Below, in pieces: positions 53,411 to 64,000 of a DNA stretch of 64,000 nt. Origin of the DNA: Pseudomonas nicosulfuronedens (GTDB lineage Bacteria; Pseudomonadota; Gammaproteobacteria; Pseudomonadales; Pseudomonadaceae). The DNA lies in assembly GCF_005877905.1 (NCBI RefSeq), contig NZ_SWDV01000029.1:1-64000 (forward strand), in the 5' to 3' direction. Both the position numbers and the translations under genes were made by a program. Below the pieces are notes generated by a model. The model was given only the letters and a program-made list of their open reading frames with translations. It had not been told where the DNA came from and made no database searches. Within the stretch, counting starts at the first letter, position 1; each line of letters begins with the position of its first letter.

Positions 53411-54862
53411 CTAGCGTACGACTTTCAGCCAGTCGCCCGCTTTTGGCTGACCAGTTGGATACAAGTCATTCAATAAACGTATACGATTTATCGAGTCAGA
53501 TTCCGGACCGGATTCTGCCTTCGCGAACTGCTCGACAGTCTGCCCGGATTTGACCTGAACGACGGCGATCCGGCGCGGTTGAGCGAGTTTCTGCTCGTCG
53601 GCGCGCATCGGCCGGAAGCTGCGAATGACCTGCATGAAGTGGTCGTCCTCGCTCTCCAGCGAGGCGCGACCTTTGACCACACCGATGAACAGGTAGGCAT
53701 GGTCCTTCTGGTAGATCACCGCCGCGCGCCGCGCCGGATTGCCGGGCACCACGCCGGTGGCGACGTCGAGGCCGCTCTGCTGGAAGCTTTCTTCGTTCGA
53801 TAACCGCCCACCAGCGCCCTTTCGCAGGTACTCGGCCGGGGTCAGCTGGCCTTCCCGGGGCACCAGCTTCATGCCGATGTAGGCTTGCTGGTCGGCGGTG
53901 TAGCCCACCAGCGCGGTCGGCTGGTTGAGGATGCCCCAGCCCGCCGGGTAGGTCAGGGTGAAGTCCAGCTCCGAGTGATAGAACGTCTGGCCACGGCGCA
54001 CGCCGCTGGCGGCGGAGTCGCCGAAGGGCATGCCGTCGATGGCCTTGAGGTAGCGCTCGGCACCGACTTCGCGTTGGCCGCTGACAGCCAGGGCCTGGGC
54101 CGGACCGATCACCTGTTTCAGGCGCTGGTCGTTGTCAGGGTGGGTGTCGAACAATCCGTGGTAACCCACCGGCTGGGCCGCCTGCCCTTTGCGCGCGGCC
54201 TCGTCGCGGGCGAAGTCTTCCTGGTTCTTCAGCACCCGTACGACCTGGATCATGGCGGTGGGGTCGTAGCCGGCGCGGGCCAGGTACTTGGCGCCGAGGC
54301 CATCGGCCTCCAGCTCCATGTCGCGACCATAGCCACGGACGAAGGCGGTGCCGAGCACGTTGGTCAGGTCGGCCGCGGCGCCCACGCCGGTGCCGATGGC
54401 CACTGCCTGCCCGAGAATGCCCCAGGCGCTGGACTGGCTCTGCTGCTTGACACTGTGCCGAGCGGTGACGTGGCCGACTTCGTGGCCGAGCACGGCCGCC
54501 AGTTCCGCCTCCGAGCCCAGGTACGCCATCAGCCCGCGATGGATATAGATGTAGCCGCCGGGCAGGGCGAAGGCGTTGATGTCGGGAGTGTCGATGACGG
54601 TGAAGTGGTACTGCAGCTGCGGACGGTCACCAGCGCGGGCGACCCGCTCGCCGACCTGCTGGACGTAGGCCTGCAGTTTCGCATCCTCATAGCGCGGGTA
54701 CTGCTTGCCGATCTCCTGGCTGTACTTCTGGCCCATCTCCAGCTCGCCCTGCTCGCTCATCATCACGAAGTCGGACTTGCCGGTGGCCGGATTGGTGGCG
54801 CAGCCGCCGAGGACGCTCAGCAGCGCCAGCAGGGTCAGGATTCCGAACGAGCGCATGCTCAT
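53411..54862 (-). CDS. M48-family metalloprotease lipoprotein
   Basis: A 483-residue lipoprotein (lipobox LGGC near residue 21). The zinc motif HEVGH (about 126, in VLGHEVGHVTARH) and the third ligand in MELEADGLG are intact, as in BepA/LoiP-type proteases that handle outer-membrane assembly. The C-terminal region contains an APG/LysM-like part (SGQTVEQFAKAESG). The ATG at 54862 shares ATGA with the nuclease stop, so the two are translationally coupled. Confidence 0.88.
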   Translation of the reverse strand: MSMRSFGILTLLALLSVLGGCATNPATGKSDFVMMSEQGELEMGQKYSQEIGKQYPRYEDAKLQAYVQQVGERVARAGDRPQLQYHFTVIDTPDINAFALPGGYIYIHRGLMAYLGSEAELAAVLGHEVGHVTARHSVKQQSQSSAWGILGQAVAIGTGVGAAADLTNVLGTAFVRGYGRDMELEADGLGAKYLARAGYDPTAMIQVVRVLKNQEDFARDEAARKGQAAQPVGYHGLFDTHPDNDQRLKQVIGPAQALAVSGQREVGAERYLKAIDGMPFGDSAASGVRRGQTFYHSELDFTLTYPAGWGILNQPTALVGYTADQQAYIGMKLVPREGQLTPAEYLRKGAGGRLSNEESFQQSGLDVATGVVPGNPARRAAVIYQKDHAYLFIGVVKGRASLESEDDHFMQVIRSFRPMRADEQKLAQPRRIAVVQVKSGQTVEQFAKAESGPESDSINRIRLLNDLYPTGQPKAGDWLKVVR

Positions 54863-55662
54863 GGCAATACCTCCATCATCGCCGGGTCGGTCACAGGCAG
54901 CATCCAGCGCGCCTGTCCGGGTTTCACGCCACCACGCTCGGCGCGGTCGATGACCCAGCCGCGCGCCTCCACCTGTCGACCCTTGAGATCGCGCAGGGTT
55001 GCATCGTCGAAGCGCTTCACGAGTTTCGCCTCGATCCGCAGCACCAGCGGGCCGTCGAGATCGATCCACAGGCCGCCGCGATTGCGTTGTACCTGCTCGA
55101 CCCGCCCGCGTACCACCGCGAACCCGCTTTCGTGAAGTTGTTCCGCCGTCTGCACCGGCGCGCGCTTCCACAGACCGAGCCCGGCGCTGCGGGCTTGCCG
55201 CTCGGCGGCCTGCTGGCAGGCGGTGAGGTCGTTGTTCGGTGCAATAGCTACAAGGTAGCCCAGGCCTTCGGCGAGCAGGCGGGATTCGAGATTGTTGCCG
55301 CGGGCGTCGTAGGCGTGAGCCAGGGTGCGGCCGTATTTGTCCTTGCCCTGCCGGCCGGCAACCAGCCCGACCTCGCCATCATTGGCCGCCACCAGCTCCT
55401 GCAGGCGGCGCTGGGCGGCAACGGCGAAGGGTTCTTCGGAGCGGCCATGATGGGCCAGTTCCGGGGCGTTGACGCCGATCAGGCGGACGCTGCGGCCGTC
55501 GACTAGCCTGAGCGTGTCGCCATCCACCACCCGCGCCACGCGCACCGTTTCAGGCATCGCAGGCTTCGGGCAGGCAGCGGCGCTGGCATCCAGGGAAAAA
55601 AGGACGGCCATAAAAAAGGCGCCCACGAGGGACGCCTTTTTCGAATTACCGTGAAAAACCAT
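54859..55662 (-). CDS. Exported thermonuclease-family (SNase-like) protein
   Basis: A 267-residue protein. The N-terminus is a signal peptide (KKASLVGAFFMAVLFSLDASA). The SNase domain has RVVDGDTLRL (about 43), RLIGVNAPE (about 60) and GKDKYGRTLA (about 105), the catalytic Arg/Asp/Glu/Arg set. Residues about 185-267 form an OB-like C-terminal domain. A terminator-like hairpin (55612-55641) lies inside codons 8-17, only 24 bp after the rpmE stop is passed. The ribosome binding site at 55670-55675 (AAAGG) supports the 55662 start. Confidence 0.85.
   Translation of the reverse strand: MVFHGNSKKASLVGAFFMAVLFSLDASAAACPKPAMPETVRVARVVDGDTLRLVDGRSVRLIGVNAPELAHHGRSEEPFAVAAQRRLQELVAANDGEVGLVAGRQGKDKYGRTLAHAYDARGNNLESRLLAEGLGYLVAIAPNNDLTACQQAAERQARSAGLGLWKRAPVQTAEQLHESGFAVVRGRVEQVQRNRGGLWIDLDGPLVLRIEAKLVKRFDDATLRDLKGRQVEARGWVIDRAERGGVKPGQARWMLPVTDPAMMEVLP
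55612..55641 (-). terminator. Terminator-like hairpin inside the nuclease N-terminus
   Basis: On the minus strand, AAAAAGGCG...CGCCTTTTTT forms a stem with an 11-base loop and T6. It has the shape and position expected for the rpmE terminator (47 bp past its stop) but overlaps the first codons of the nuclease gene. Confidence 0.7.
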
Positions 55663-55687
55663 CGTAGGCCTTTCCCGGAAATCGATC

Positions 55688-55903
55688 TTACTTCTTGCCG
55701 CCGAACATGGCGAAGCGCTGGTTGAAGCGGTCGATACGGCCGCCGGTGTCCAGAACTTTCTGCTTACCGGTGTAGAAGGGGTGGCACTCGGAGCAGACGT
55801 CCAGGTGAATGCCCTTGCACAGGGTGGAACGGGTCTTGATCACGTTGCCACAGCTGCAGGTAGCTTCGATGTCTTCGTACGCGGGATGGATTTCCGGTTT
55901 CAT
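55688..55903 (-). CDS. rpmE: Ribosomal protein bL31, zinc-binding form
   Basis: A 71-residue protein. CSCG (C16, C18) and CSEC (C37, C40) form the zinc site of the C+ form, which is replaced under zinc starvation by a C- paralogue elsewhere. Start ATG 55903, with AGAGACC ahead. Confidence 0.97.
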   Translation of the reverse strand: MKPEIHPAYEDIEATCSCGNVIKTRSTLCKGIHLDVCSECHPFYTGKQKVLDTGGRIDRFNQRFAMFGGKK

Positions 55904-56120
55904 GGTCTCTTCCTCTCGGTGGTGTGCCGCCACCCAGTCTCTGGCAGAAGCCGAGCCACGGCCATCAAGGACCGCGGGCGGGATCTTTTACCGGGCACCG
56001 CACGCAAATTAAGGGCGTGGATCATACCAGAGATCGCTTTCAACGCAAGATCAGGCATGACCGACCGTCGTATTGCCCATGCTACCATCCAGCGCTCCCA
56101 GCCGCCCCGGAATCCGTCGC

Positions 56121-58340
56121 GTGCCCACACCCTCCATCCTGCGTCTCGCCCTGCCCTCGCCGCTGCGCCGCCTGTTCGATTACCTGCCACCGCGCGGGGT
56201 CGACGTGGCACGCCTGCAGCCCGGCGTACGCCTGCGCGTGCCGTTCGGCCGCCGCGAGATGGTCGGCGTGCTGGTGGACAAAGTGGAAGCCTCCGACGTG
56301 CCGGCGGACAAGCTGCGCCCAGCCCTGGCGGTGCTCGACCGCGAACCGCCGATGCCGGCGCACCTGCTGGAGCTGTGCCGCTGGACGGCGCAGTACTACC
56401 AGCACAGCCTGGGCGACACCTTTTCCTGGGCACTGCCCAACCTGCTGCGCCAGGGCGACCCGGCCGAGGCGCGCCAGCAGCGCTTCTGGCACGCCGAACC
56501 TGGCGCCCGCGAGGAAGACCCACGTCTGGCGCGCGCGCCACGCCAGCGCGAGACCCTGAAGATCCTCAAGCAGCATCCCCACGGCGTCGCCCACGACCTG
56601 CTGAGCCAGCTGCAGATCAACAAGGACAGCCTCGACCTGCTGCAGGAGAAGGGGCTGGTCACCCTGGAGGTGCGCGAACACCGTGTGCCGCCGCACCATG
56701 GCCCGTGGCTGGCGCAGGCGGAACTGCCGCTGAACGCCGAACAACGCGCCGCTTTCGAGGCCGTGCGCGCCGGCTTCGGCAGCTTCCACAGTTTCCTCCT
56801 CGCTGGCGTCACCGGCAGCGGCAAGACCGAGGTCTACCTGCAACTGATCCGCGAGACGCTGGAAGCCGGCAAGCAGGCACTGGTGCTGATCCCCGAGATC
56901 AACCTCGGCCCGCAGACCCTGAGCCGCTTCGAGCGCCGCTTCAATGCGCGCATCGCCCTGCTGCACTCCGCGCTGACCGACCGCGAGCGCCTCGACGCCT
57001 GGCTGGCGGCTCGCGACGGCGACGCGGACATCATCATCGGCACCCGCTCGGCGCTGTTCACCCCACTGAAGAATCCCGGGCTGATCATCATCGACGAGGA
57101 ACACGACGCTTCCTATAAACAGCAGGAAGGCCTGCGCTACCACGCCCGCGACCTGGCCATGGTGCGCGCGCGCCTGGAAAACGTGCCGATCCTGCTGGGA
57201 TCGGCCACCCCCGCGCTGGAAAGCCTGCACAATGCCCAGAGCGGCCGCTACGGCCTGCTGCGCCTGACCCAGCGAGCCGGCGGCGCGCACCAGCCGAAGT
57301 TCCACCGCCTGGACGTGAAGAGCCTGCCGCTGGATTCGGGTATTTCCATGCCGCTGCAGCGCTCGATCAAGGAAACCCTGGCCGCCGGCCAGCAGGTACT
57401 GGTCTACCTGAACCGCCGCGGCTTCGCGCCGACCCTGTTGTGCCACGACTGCGGCTGGATCAGCCAATGCCCGCGCTGCGACGCGCGGATGACGGTGCAC
57501 CAGGGCAGCGGCGAGCTGCGCTGCCACCACTGCGACCACCGCGAGCGGCCACCGCGCAACTGCCCGAAATGCGGCACGGTGGACCTGCGCCCGGTCGGCG
57601 CCGGTACCGAGCGCGCCGAGGAGCGCCTGCGCATCCTCTTCCCCGACTACCCGGTGCTGCGCATCGACCGCGACAGCACCTCGCGCAAGCACGCCATGCG
57701 CGACCTGTTCGCCACCATCAATAAAGGCGAGCCGTGCATCCTCGTCGGCACCCAGATGCTCGCCAAGGGACACCACTTCCCGCGGGTCACCCTGGTGGCG
57801 ATCCTCGATGCCGACGGCGGGCTGTTCTCCGCCGACTTCCGCGCCAGCGAACGCATGGCCCAGCAGATCGTCCAGGTCGCCGGCCGCGCCGGGCGCGCCG
57901 AAGAACCGGGCCGCGTGCTGATCCAGACCCACCTGGCCGACCACCCGTTGCTGGTGCAGCTCACCGAACAGGGCTACTTTGCCTTCGCAGACCAGGCCCT
58001 CACCGAGCGCCGCTCCGCCGGCCTTCCGCCCTTCTCGCACCTTGCCCTGCTGCGCGCCGAGGCGCACAAGCCAGGGCAGGCCGAGGGCTTCCTCGACGAA
58101 GCCTGCGCCGAGGCCGAGCGCTTGCAAGCCACGCTCGGCCACGAAGTGGAGCTCCTCGGCCCGGTGCCGGCCCCCATGGAGCGCCGCGCCGGCCGCTACC
58201 GCGCGCAGCTGCTGCTGATGAGCACCGCCCGCGCACCGCTGCACCGCCTACTCACACCCTGGCTGCAGACCCTCGAAGGTATGCCCAGTGGGCGCCAGGT
58301 ACGCTGGTCACTGGACGTGGACCCCATCGATCTGTTCTGA
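56121..58340 (+). CDS. priA: Primosomal replication restart helicase PriA
   Basis: A 739-residue helicase that reloads the replisome at collapsed forks. Walker A LAGVTGSGKTEVYL (about 237), DEEH box IIIDEEHDASYK (about 325), the eight-cysteine zinc-binding insert (CHDCG...CPRC...CHHC...CPKC, about 441-490) and motif VI QVAGRAGRAEEPG are all present. The start is GTG at 56121; its ribosome binding site is weak. Divergent from rpmE. Confidence 0.95.
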   Translation: MPTPSILRLALPSPLRRLFDYLPPRGVDVARLQPGVRLRVPFGRREMVGVLVDKVEASDVPADKLRPALAVLDREPPMPAHLLELCRWTAQYYQHSLGDTFSWALPNLLRQGDPAEARQQRFWHAEPGAREEDPRLARAPRQRETLKILKQHPHGVAHDLLSQLQINKDSLDLLQEKGLVTLEVREHRVPPHHGPWLAQAELPLNAEQRAAFEAVRAGFGSFHSFLLAGVTGSGKTEVYLQLIRETLEAGKQALVLIPEINLGPQTLSRFERRFNARIALLHSALTDRERLDAWLAARDGDADIIIGTRSALFTPLKNPGLIIIDEEHDASYKQQEGLRYHARDLAMVRARLENVPILLGSATPALESLHNAQSGRYGLLRLTQRAGGAHQPKFHRLDVKSLPLDSGISMPLQRSIKETLAAGQQVLVYLNRRGFAPTLLCHDCGWISQCPRCDARMTVHQGSGELRCHHCDHRERPPRNCPKCGTVDLRPVGAGTERAEERLRILFPDYPVLRIDRDSTSRKHAMRDLFATINKGEPCILVGTQMLAKGHHFPRVTLVAILDADGGLFSADFRASERMAQQIVQVAGRAGRAEEPGRVLIQTHLADHPLLVQLTEQGYFAFADQALTERRSAGLPPFSHLALLRAEAHKPGQAEGFLDEACAEAERLQATLGHEVELLGPVPAPMERRAGRYRAQLLLMSTARAPLHRLLTPWLQTLEGMPSGRQVRWSLDVDPIDLF

Positions 58341-58482
58341 CAGCGCTCTTTTACGCCTGGGAACCCGGCTGCCGAGCCGGAACCGTCCTACATTGACTTC
58401 CATCAGCCGCGACGGATGGCACAGCGGCGAGACTGAACTTGGAGCGCTCCGCGGTTGGCAAGCCATGCCCGGCCACGGATAA

Positions 58483-60309
<1,827 letters not shown>

Positions 60310-60315
60310 GCACCC

Positions 60316-61128
60316 ATGGCGAAGAAGAAACCCGCTCCCAAGCGCGGCGCCAGCCGCTACCAGGCCCCGGCCAAGAAGACATCGGTCCCCGGCTGGGTCT
60401 GGCTGGTCGCCGGCCTGGCCATCGGCGGCTTCATCATGTTCCTGATGAAGCTGGAGCCGGGTCGCAACGACGTCAAACGCGAGAAGCCGGACGCGCCCAA
60501 GACCGTGGTCGGCTCCAACAAGCCCTCCGGTACCGTGCAGCCGCAACAACCGGCCGCGCCGACCGGGGTGAAGCCCAAGTACGACTTCTACACCCTGCTG
60601 CCGGGCTCGGAAGTCGCCGTGCCGCCGGAAGCCGTGCCGCCGCCGGCCAAGCCGCAGCAGCCGGCGACCGTGGTCGCGACCAAGGAAGAAGCCGAGAAGA
60701 TCGACACCCAGCGCGCCCTGGCAGCGCTGAGCGGGCAGAATCCACCGCCGCCCGCGGTGGTCAAGCCGGCGACGCCCGCCACGCCGCCTGCGACCCAGGT
60801 CGCCAGCGCGCAGAAGCAGGCGCTGCCGCAGGCTCCGGCCAGCGACACCGCACCGGCCAAGCCGACACCGCCACCGGCCGTGGCTGCGACCCAGTACTAC
60901 CTGCAGGCCGGCTCGTTCCGCAAACAGACCGACGCCGACCACCTGCGCGCGCAGATCATCATGATGGGCCAGAACGCCCGCGTGGAGTCCGGCACCGTCC
61001 GCGACGAAACCTGGTACCGCGTCATGGTCGGCCCCTACGGCGACCGTGCCAAGGCCTCCGCCGCGCAGAAACAGCTCGCCGGCAACGGTTTCAGCAACCT
61101 GCTGTTACAGCAGCGCCAGACCCGCTGA
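60316..61128 (+). CDS. SPOR-domain membrane protein (FtsN-like)
   Basis: A 270-residue protein: a basic N-terminus (KKKPAPKRGASRY), one membrane helix (about 27-43), a Pro/Ala-rich linker and a SPOR domain at about 193-270 (YYLQAGSFRKQTDADHLRAQ) that binds denuded peptidoglycan at the septum. It resembles FtsN, but the early motifs of FtsN could not be confirmed. Follows argS by 6 bp in the same operon. Confidence 0.9.
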   Translation: MAKKKPAPKRGASRYQAPAKKTSVPGWVWLVAGLAIGGFIMFLMKLEPGRNDVKREKPDAPKTVVGSNKPSGTVQPQQPAAPTGVKPKYDFYTLLPGSEVAVPPEAVPPPAKPQQPATVVATKEEAEKIDTQRALAALSGQNPPPPAVVKPATPATPPATQVASAQKQALPQAPASDTAPAKPTPPPAVAATQYYLQAGSFRKQTDADHLRAQIIMMGQNARVESGTVRDETWYRVMVGPYGDRAKASAAQKQLAGNGFSNLLLQQRQTR

Positions 61129-61197
61129 ACCCCAGCTACGCCAGGGCTTGCGCCGACGGGCGGCGCGCGAAATGCGCGCTACTCGTCCGGCGCAGGA

Positions 61198-61226
61198 CTT
61201 GAACCCCGCCTTCCTAGTCCCCATCT
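61198..61226 (+). promoter_or_regulatory. Sigma-32 (heat-shock) promoter of hslVU
   Basis: CTTGAA (61198-61203) as -35 and CCCCATCT (61219-61226) as -10, a perfect match to CCCCATNT, with 15 bp between the hexamer and the -10. Predicted start is about 40 bp before hslV. Confidence 0.82.
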
Positions 61227-61272
61227 GACTCTGCATTCGGGCACATCGCCCCGCTAGTGTGGAGTAAGACCC

Positions 61273-61809
61273 TTGACCACCATCGTATCTGTCCGCCGTA
61301 ACGGCAAAGTCGTCATGGGCGGCGACGGCCAGGTTTCCCTGGGCAACACCGTGATGAAAGGCAACGCGAAGAAAGTCCGTCGCCTGTACCACGGTGAAGT
61401 ACTGGCCGGTTTCGCCGGCGCCACCGCCGATGCCTTCACCCTCTTCGAACGCTTCGAGCAGCAGCTGGAGAAACACCAGGGCCACCTGGTACGCGCCGCT
61501 GTCGAGCTGGCCAAGGACTGGCGTACCGACCGCTCCCTGAGCCGCCTGGAAGCCATGCTGGCCGTGGCCAACAAGGACGCCTCGCTGATCATCACCGGCA
61601 ACGGTGACGTGGTCGAACCCGAGCACGGCCTGATCGCCATGGGCTCGGGCGGCGGCTTCGCCCAGGCAGCGGCCCTGGCCCTGCTGCAGAAAGGCAGCGA
61701 CGACATGAGCGCCCGCGAGATCGCCGAGACCGCGCTGAACATCGCCGGCTCCATCTGCGTGTTCACCAACCAGAACCTGACCCTTGAGGAGCTCGACAGC
61801 GCCGTTTAA
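61273..61809 (+). CDS. hslV: HslV peptidase subunit of HslUV
   Basis: A 178-residue protease subunit. The mature N-terminus [19 protein letters not shown] carries the nucleophilic threonine, so translation must begin at the codon just before it, which is TTG at 61273 with GGAG eight bases ahead. [15 protein letters not shown] and the rest match HslV. It forms a double hexamer capped by HslU. The hslU start lies 28 bp after the stop. Confidence 0.97.
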   Translation: MTTIVSVRRNGKVVMGGDGQVSLGNTVMKGNAKKVRRLYHGEVLAGFAGATADAFTLFERFEQQLEKHQGHLVRAAVELAKDWRTDRSLSRLEAMLAVANKDASLIITGNGDVVEPEHGLIAMGSGGGFAQAAALALLQKGSDDMSAREIAETALNIAGSICVFTNQNLTLEELDSAV

Positions 61810-61837
61810 GCGCTGTCGTTCCGGAGTAGCCCGTCCA

Positions 61838-63178
61838 ATGTCCATGACTCCCCGCGAGATCGTCCACGAACTCAACCGCCACATCATCGGCCAGGACGAC
61901 GCCAAGCGCGCCGTCGCCATCGCCCTGCGCAACCGCTGGCGGCGCATGCAGCTGCCGGCTGAACTGCGCGCCGAGGTGACGCCGAAGAACATCCTGATGA
62001 TCGGCCCGACCGGCGTCGGCAAGACCGAGATCGCCCGTCGCCTGGCCAAGCTGGCCAACGCGCCGTTCATCAAGGTGGAAGCCACCAAGTTCACCGAAGT
62101 CGGCTACGTCGGCCGTGACGTCGAGTCGATCATCCGCGACCTCGCCGATGCTGCGATCAAGATGCTCCGCGAGCAGGAAGTGCAGAAGGTGAAGTACCGC
62201 GCCGAAGACGCCGCCGAAGAGCGCATCCTCGACGCCCTGCTGCCGCCGGCGCGCACCACCGGCTTCGGCGATGAGCCGGCGCGCGAGGATTCCAACACCC
62301 GCCAGCTGTTCCGCAAGCGCCTGCGCGAAGGCCAGCTGGACGACAAGGAAATCGACATCGAGGTCGCCGACATTCCTTCCGGCGTGGAGATCATGGCCCC
62401 GCCCGGCATGGAAGAGATGACCAACCAGTTGCAGAACCTGTTCTCCAACATGGGCAAGGGCAAGCGCAAGAGCCGCAAGCTGAAGGTCGCCGAGGCCATG
62501 AAGCTGATCCGCGACGAGGAAGCGCAACGCCTGGTCAACGAAGAAGACCTCAAGGCCCGCGCCCTGGAAGCCGTGGAGCAGAACGGCATCGTCTTCATCG
62601 ACGAGATCGACAAGATCGCCAAGCGCGGCAACGTGGGCGGCGCCGACGTCTCCCGCGAGGGCGTGCAGCGTGACCTGCTGCCGCTGATCGAGGGCTGCAC
62701 GGTGAACACCAAGCTGGGCATGGTGAAGACCGACCACATCCTGTTCATCGCCTCGGGCGCGTTCCACCTGTCCAAGCCCAGCGACCTGGTGCCGGAGCTG
62801 CAGGGTCGCCTGCCGATCCGCGTCGAGCTCAAAGCCCTGAGCCCGAGCGATTTCGAGCGCATCCTCAGCGAGCCGCACGCGTCGCTGACCGAGCAGTACA
62901 CCGCGCTGCTGAAGACCGAGGGCCTGGACATCGAGTTCGCCGCCGACGGCATCAAGCGCCTCGCGGAGATCGCCTTCCAGGTCAACGAGAAGACCGAGAA
63001 CATCGGTGCCCGTCGCCTGCATACCTTGCTCGAGCGTCTGCTCGAAGAGGTGTCCTTCGACGCCGCTGACCTGGCCAGTGAGCACAGCGACAAGGCCATC
63101 GTGATCGACGCGGCCTACGTCAACGGCCACCTGGGTGAGCTGGCCCAGGACGAGGACCTGTCGCGCTACATCCTGTAA
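61838..63178 (+). CDS. hslU: HslU ATPase subunit of HslUV
   Basis: A 446-residue AAA+ unfoldase (E. coli 443). Walker [10 protein letters not shown] (about 57), Walker [13 protein letters not shown] (about 249), the I-domain between, sensor-2 region [15 protein letters not shown], and the C-terminal RYIL that inserts into HslV pockets. ATG at 61838 is ten bases past GGAG. Ends at a terminator. Confidence 0.97.
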   Translation: MSMTPREIVHELNRHIIGQDDAKRAVAIALRNRWRRMQLPAELRAEVTPKNILMIGPTGVGKTEIARRLAKLANAPFIKVEATKFTEVGYVGRDVESIIRDLADAAIKMLREQEVQKVKYRAEDAAEERILDALLPPARTTGFGDEPAREDSNTRQLFRKRLREGQLDDKEIDIEVADIPSGVEIMAPPGMEEMTNQLQNLFSNMGKGKRKSRKLKVAEAMKLIRDEEAQRLVNEEDLKARALEAVEQNGIVFIDEIDKIAKRGNVGGADVSREGVQRDLLPLIEGCTVNTKLGMVKTDHILFIASGAFHLSKPSDLVPELQGRLPIRVELKALSPSDFERILSEPHASLTEQYTALLKTEGLDIEFAADGIKRLAEIAFQVNEKTENIGARRLHTLLERLLEEVSFDAADLASEHSDKAIVIDAAYVNGHLGELAQDEDLSRYIL

Positions 63179-63197
63179 GCGGATCGACGCCACAGCG

Positions 63198-63221
63198 ACG
63201 GGGCGCCTCAGGGCGCCCCGT
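63198..63221 (+). terminator. Terminator of hslVU
   Basis: ACGGGGCGCC-TCAG-GGCGCCCCGT, followed by TTATTTT, 20 bp past the stop. Confidence 0.92.
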
Positions 63222-63271
63222 TTATTTTCTGCCGGCGCTACAATGCCGGGATCGCCGTTCAGGAGCCGTCC

Positions 63272-63643
63272 ATGCGCATTCCTTCCGCCATCAAGCTGCA
63301 CAAGGCCTCGAAGAAGCTTTCGCTGACCTATGGCGACCAGTCCTACGACCTGCCCGCCGAGTTCCTGCGCGTGCATTCGCCATCGGCGGAAGTCCAGGGC
63401 CACGGCAATCCGGTGCTGCAGGTGGGCAAGCTGAATGTCGGCCTGAGCAACCTGGAGCCGGCCGGTCAGTACGCGCTCAAGCTGACTTTCGACGACGGCC
63501 ACGACAGCGGACTGTTCACCTGGGACTACCTTTACGAGCTGTGCGTGCGCCACGACGAGATGTGGGCCGACTACCTGGCGCAGCTGGAGAAGGCCGGCAA
63601 GTCGCGCGACCCGTCGGAGTCCGTGGTCAAGCTGATGCTGTAA
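63272..63643 (+). CDS. DUF971 / gamma-butyrobetaine hydroxylase-like N-domain protein
   Basis: A 123-residue protein. LHKASKKLSLTYGDQSYDLPAEFLRVHSPSAEVQGHG and FDDGHDSGLFTWDYLYEL match the DUF971 domain, which resembles the N-terminal domain of gamma-butyrobetaine hydroxylase. No iron-binding active site is present. CAGGAG lies seven bases before the ATG. In Pseudomonas it precedes phaC1. Confidence 0.88.
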   Translation: MRIPSAIKLHKASKKLSLTYGDQSYDLPAEFLRVHSPSAEVQGHGNPVLQVGKLNVGLSNLEPAGQYALKLTFDDGHDSGLFTWDYLYELCVRHDEMWADYLAQLEKAGKSRDPSESVVKLML

Positions 63644-64000
63644 GGCTTCGGCTGACGCACATGGCTGGACGCAGGATGGGTGGAGCTTGCGATACCCATC
63701 AACACAATCAGCGCCTAAATCGATGGGTATCGCTTCGCTCCGCGCCATCCTACGTAGTGGCCTGTCACTCGGGCCCATCCCCTCTCCGCACCAACCTTCG
63801 TCGGGCATTCGCTCCGAGGCACGCCATTTGCAACATTCGTCCTGCAGACTGCTGCTCGCGTGGCCGCCGTCAGGGGACTGGCGAGATGCCCCCGCTCTAG
63901 GGCGCGTTTTCTAACTTTTCCCGACATACTCCTAGGAGTTGGCCCACGCTGCACCAGCTTGCGCGGCGAAGGAAACTCGGGTAACCAAGGCAGTGCAATG
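63644..64000. other. Right-edge intergenic region, probably ahead of phaC1
   Basis: No gene is supported here. It holds the family-1 repeat pair (63673-63754) and a 12-bp perfect palindrome ACTCCTAGGAGT (63928-63939). The last three bases are ATG preceded by CCAAGG, a possible start of the next gene that cannot be judged. By synteny the next gene should be the PHA synthase phaC1. Confidence 0.6.
63673..63754. repeat. Family-1 inverted repeat pair
   Basis: AGGATGGGTGGAGCTTGCGA onward at 63673-63699 and its inverse GATGGGTATCGCTTCGCTCC onward at 63722-63754, the same unit as at 2066-2160. Confidence 0.85.

Noticed and set aside
63938-64000. Sigma-54 promoter upstream of the expected phaC1
   Set aside because: TTGGCCCACGCTGCA looks similar, but GG to GC spacing is 10 bp and not the required 12, so it fails as a -24/-12 site.

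Overview
The window is a 64-kb piece of a high-GC gamma-proteobacterial chromosome and is almost certainly from a Pseudomonas of the aeruginosa / nitroreducens / citronellolis kind. The evidence is gene order. bioBFHCD with three following acyl-CoA dehydrogenases, comF-modE-srkA-rarD-gcvR-glcB, the fiuIRA iron-signalling cassette, creBCD, and the maeB-M48-nuclease-rpmE / priA-argS-SPOR-hslVU-DUF971 block all match the order I remember from P. aeruginosa. Codon use is uniform, and I see no prophage, insertion sequence, CRISPR array, tRNA or rRNA. This is mainly core chromosome, so most novelty lies in regulatory DNA and small genes.

Layout. 1-2.1 kb: the start of a PhoX-type phosphatase, a MOSC protein and a LysR regulator. 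2.3-2.5 kb: the regulatory RNA gene rsmY with a perfect GacA activator palindrome. 2.6-9.9 kb: three paralogous long acyl-CoA dehydrogenases with a membrane diguanylate cyclase between them; the first promoter carries two overlapping PsrA-type boxes. 10-15.2 kb: a small flagellar-rod-like protein and the biotin operon bioB-F-H-C-D, with a strong promoter and a BirA-like operator. 15.3-22.5 kb: ComF, ModE with a one-lobe ModA-like protein, SrkA, an LprI-domain protein, RarD, GcvR and a GNAT acetyltransferase. Between rarD and gcvR lie about 600 bp without a gene but packed with DnaA-box-like 9-mers.

22.7-31 kb: malate synthase G, an NCS1 nucleobase transporter, a PcaD-like hydrolase with a divergent LysR regulator, a GST, and the Fur-box-fronted FecI/FecR pair. 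31.3-36.9 kb: the FiuA receptor, a PP2C-like phosphatase, a secreted streptogramin-lyase-like propeller, a second GST and a small ORF that runs into a repeat. 36.9-40.8 kb: creB-creC-creD with a triple 11-bp-spaced direct repeat before creD. 40.9-51.9 kb: two exported retropepsin-like proteases, an acyltransferase, tandem DUF2780 proteins, an MFS pump, a cold-shock protein, DbpA, a FUSC-family membrane protein, a periplasmic binding protein and a PAP2 lipoprotein. From 52 kb the order switches to the PA5046-PA5055 neighbourhood of P. aeruginosa, so a rearrangement breakpoint probably lies near 51.9 kb. The window ends in repeats where phaC1 would be expected next.

How the genes fit together. 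The dehydrogenases and malate synthase serve fatty-acid and C2 use. The biotin operon supplies the cofactor for acetyl-CoA and other carboxylases. fiuI-fiuR-fiuA form a ferrichrome-type cell-surface signalling loop under Fur. CreBC is a carbon / beta-lactam-stress two-component system acting on creD. hslVU has a sigma-32-like promoter. At least four families of inverted or REP-like repeats are scattered between genes, two of them inside the biotin operon.
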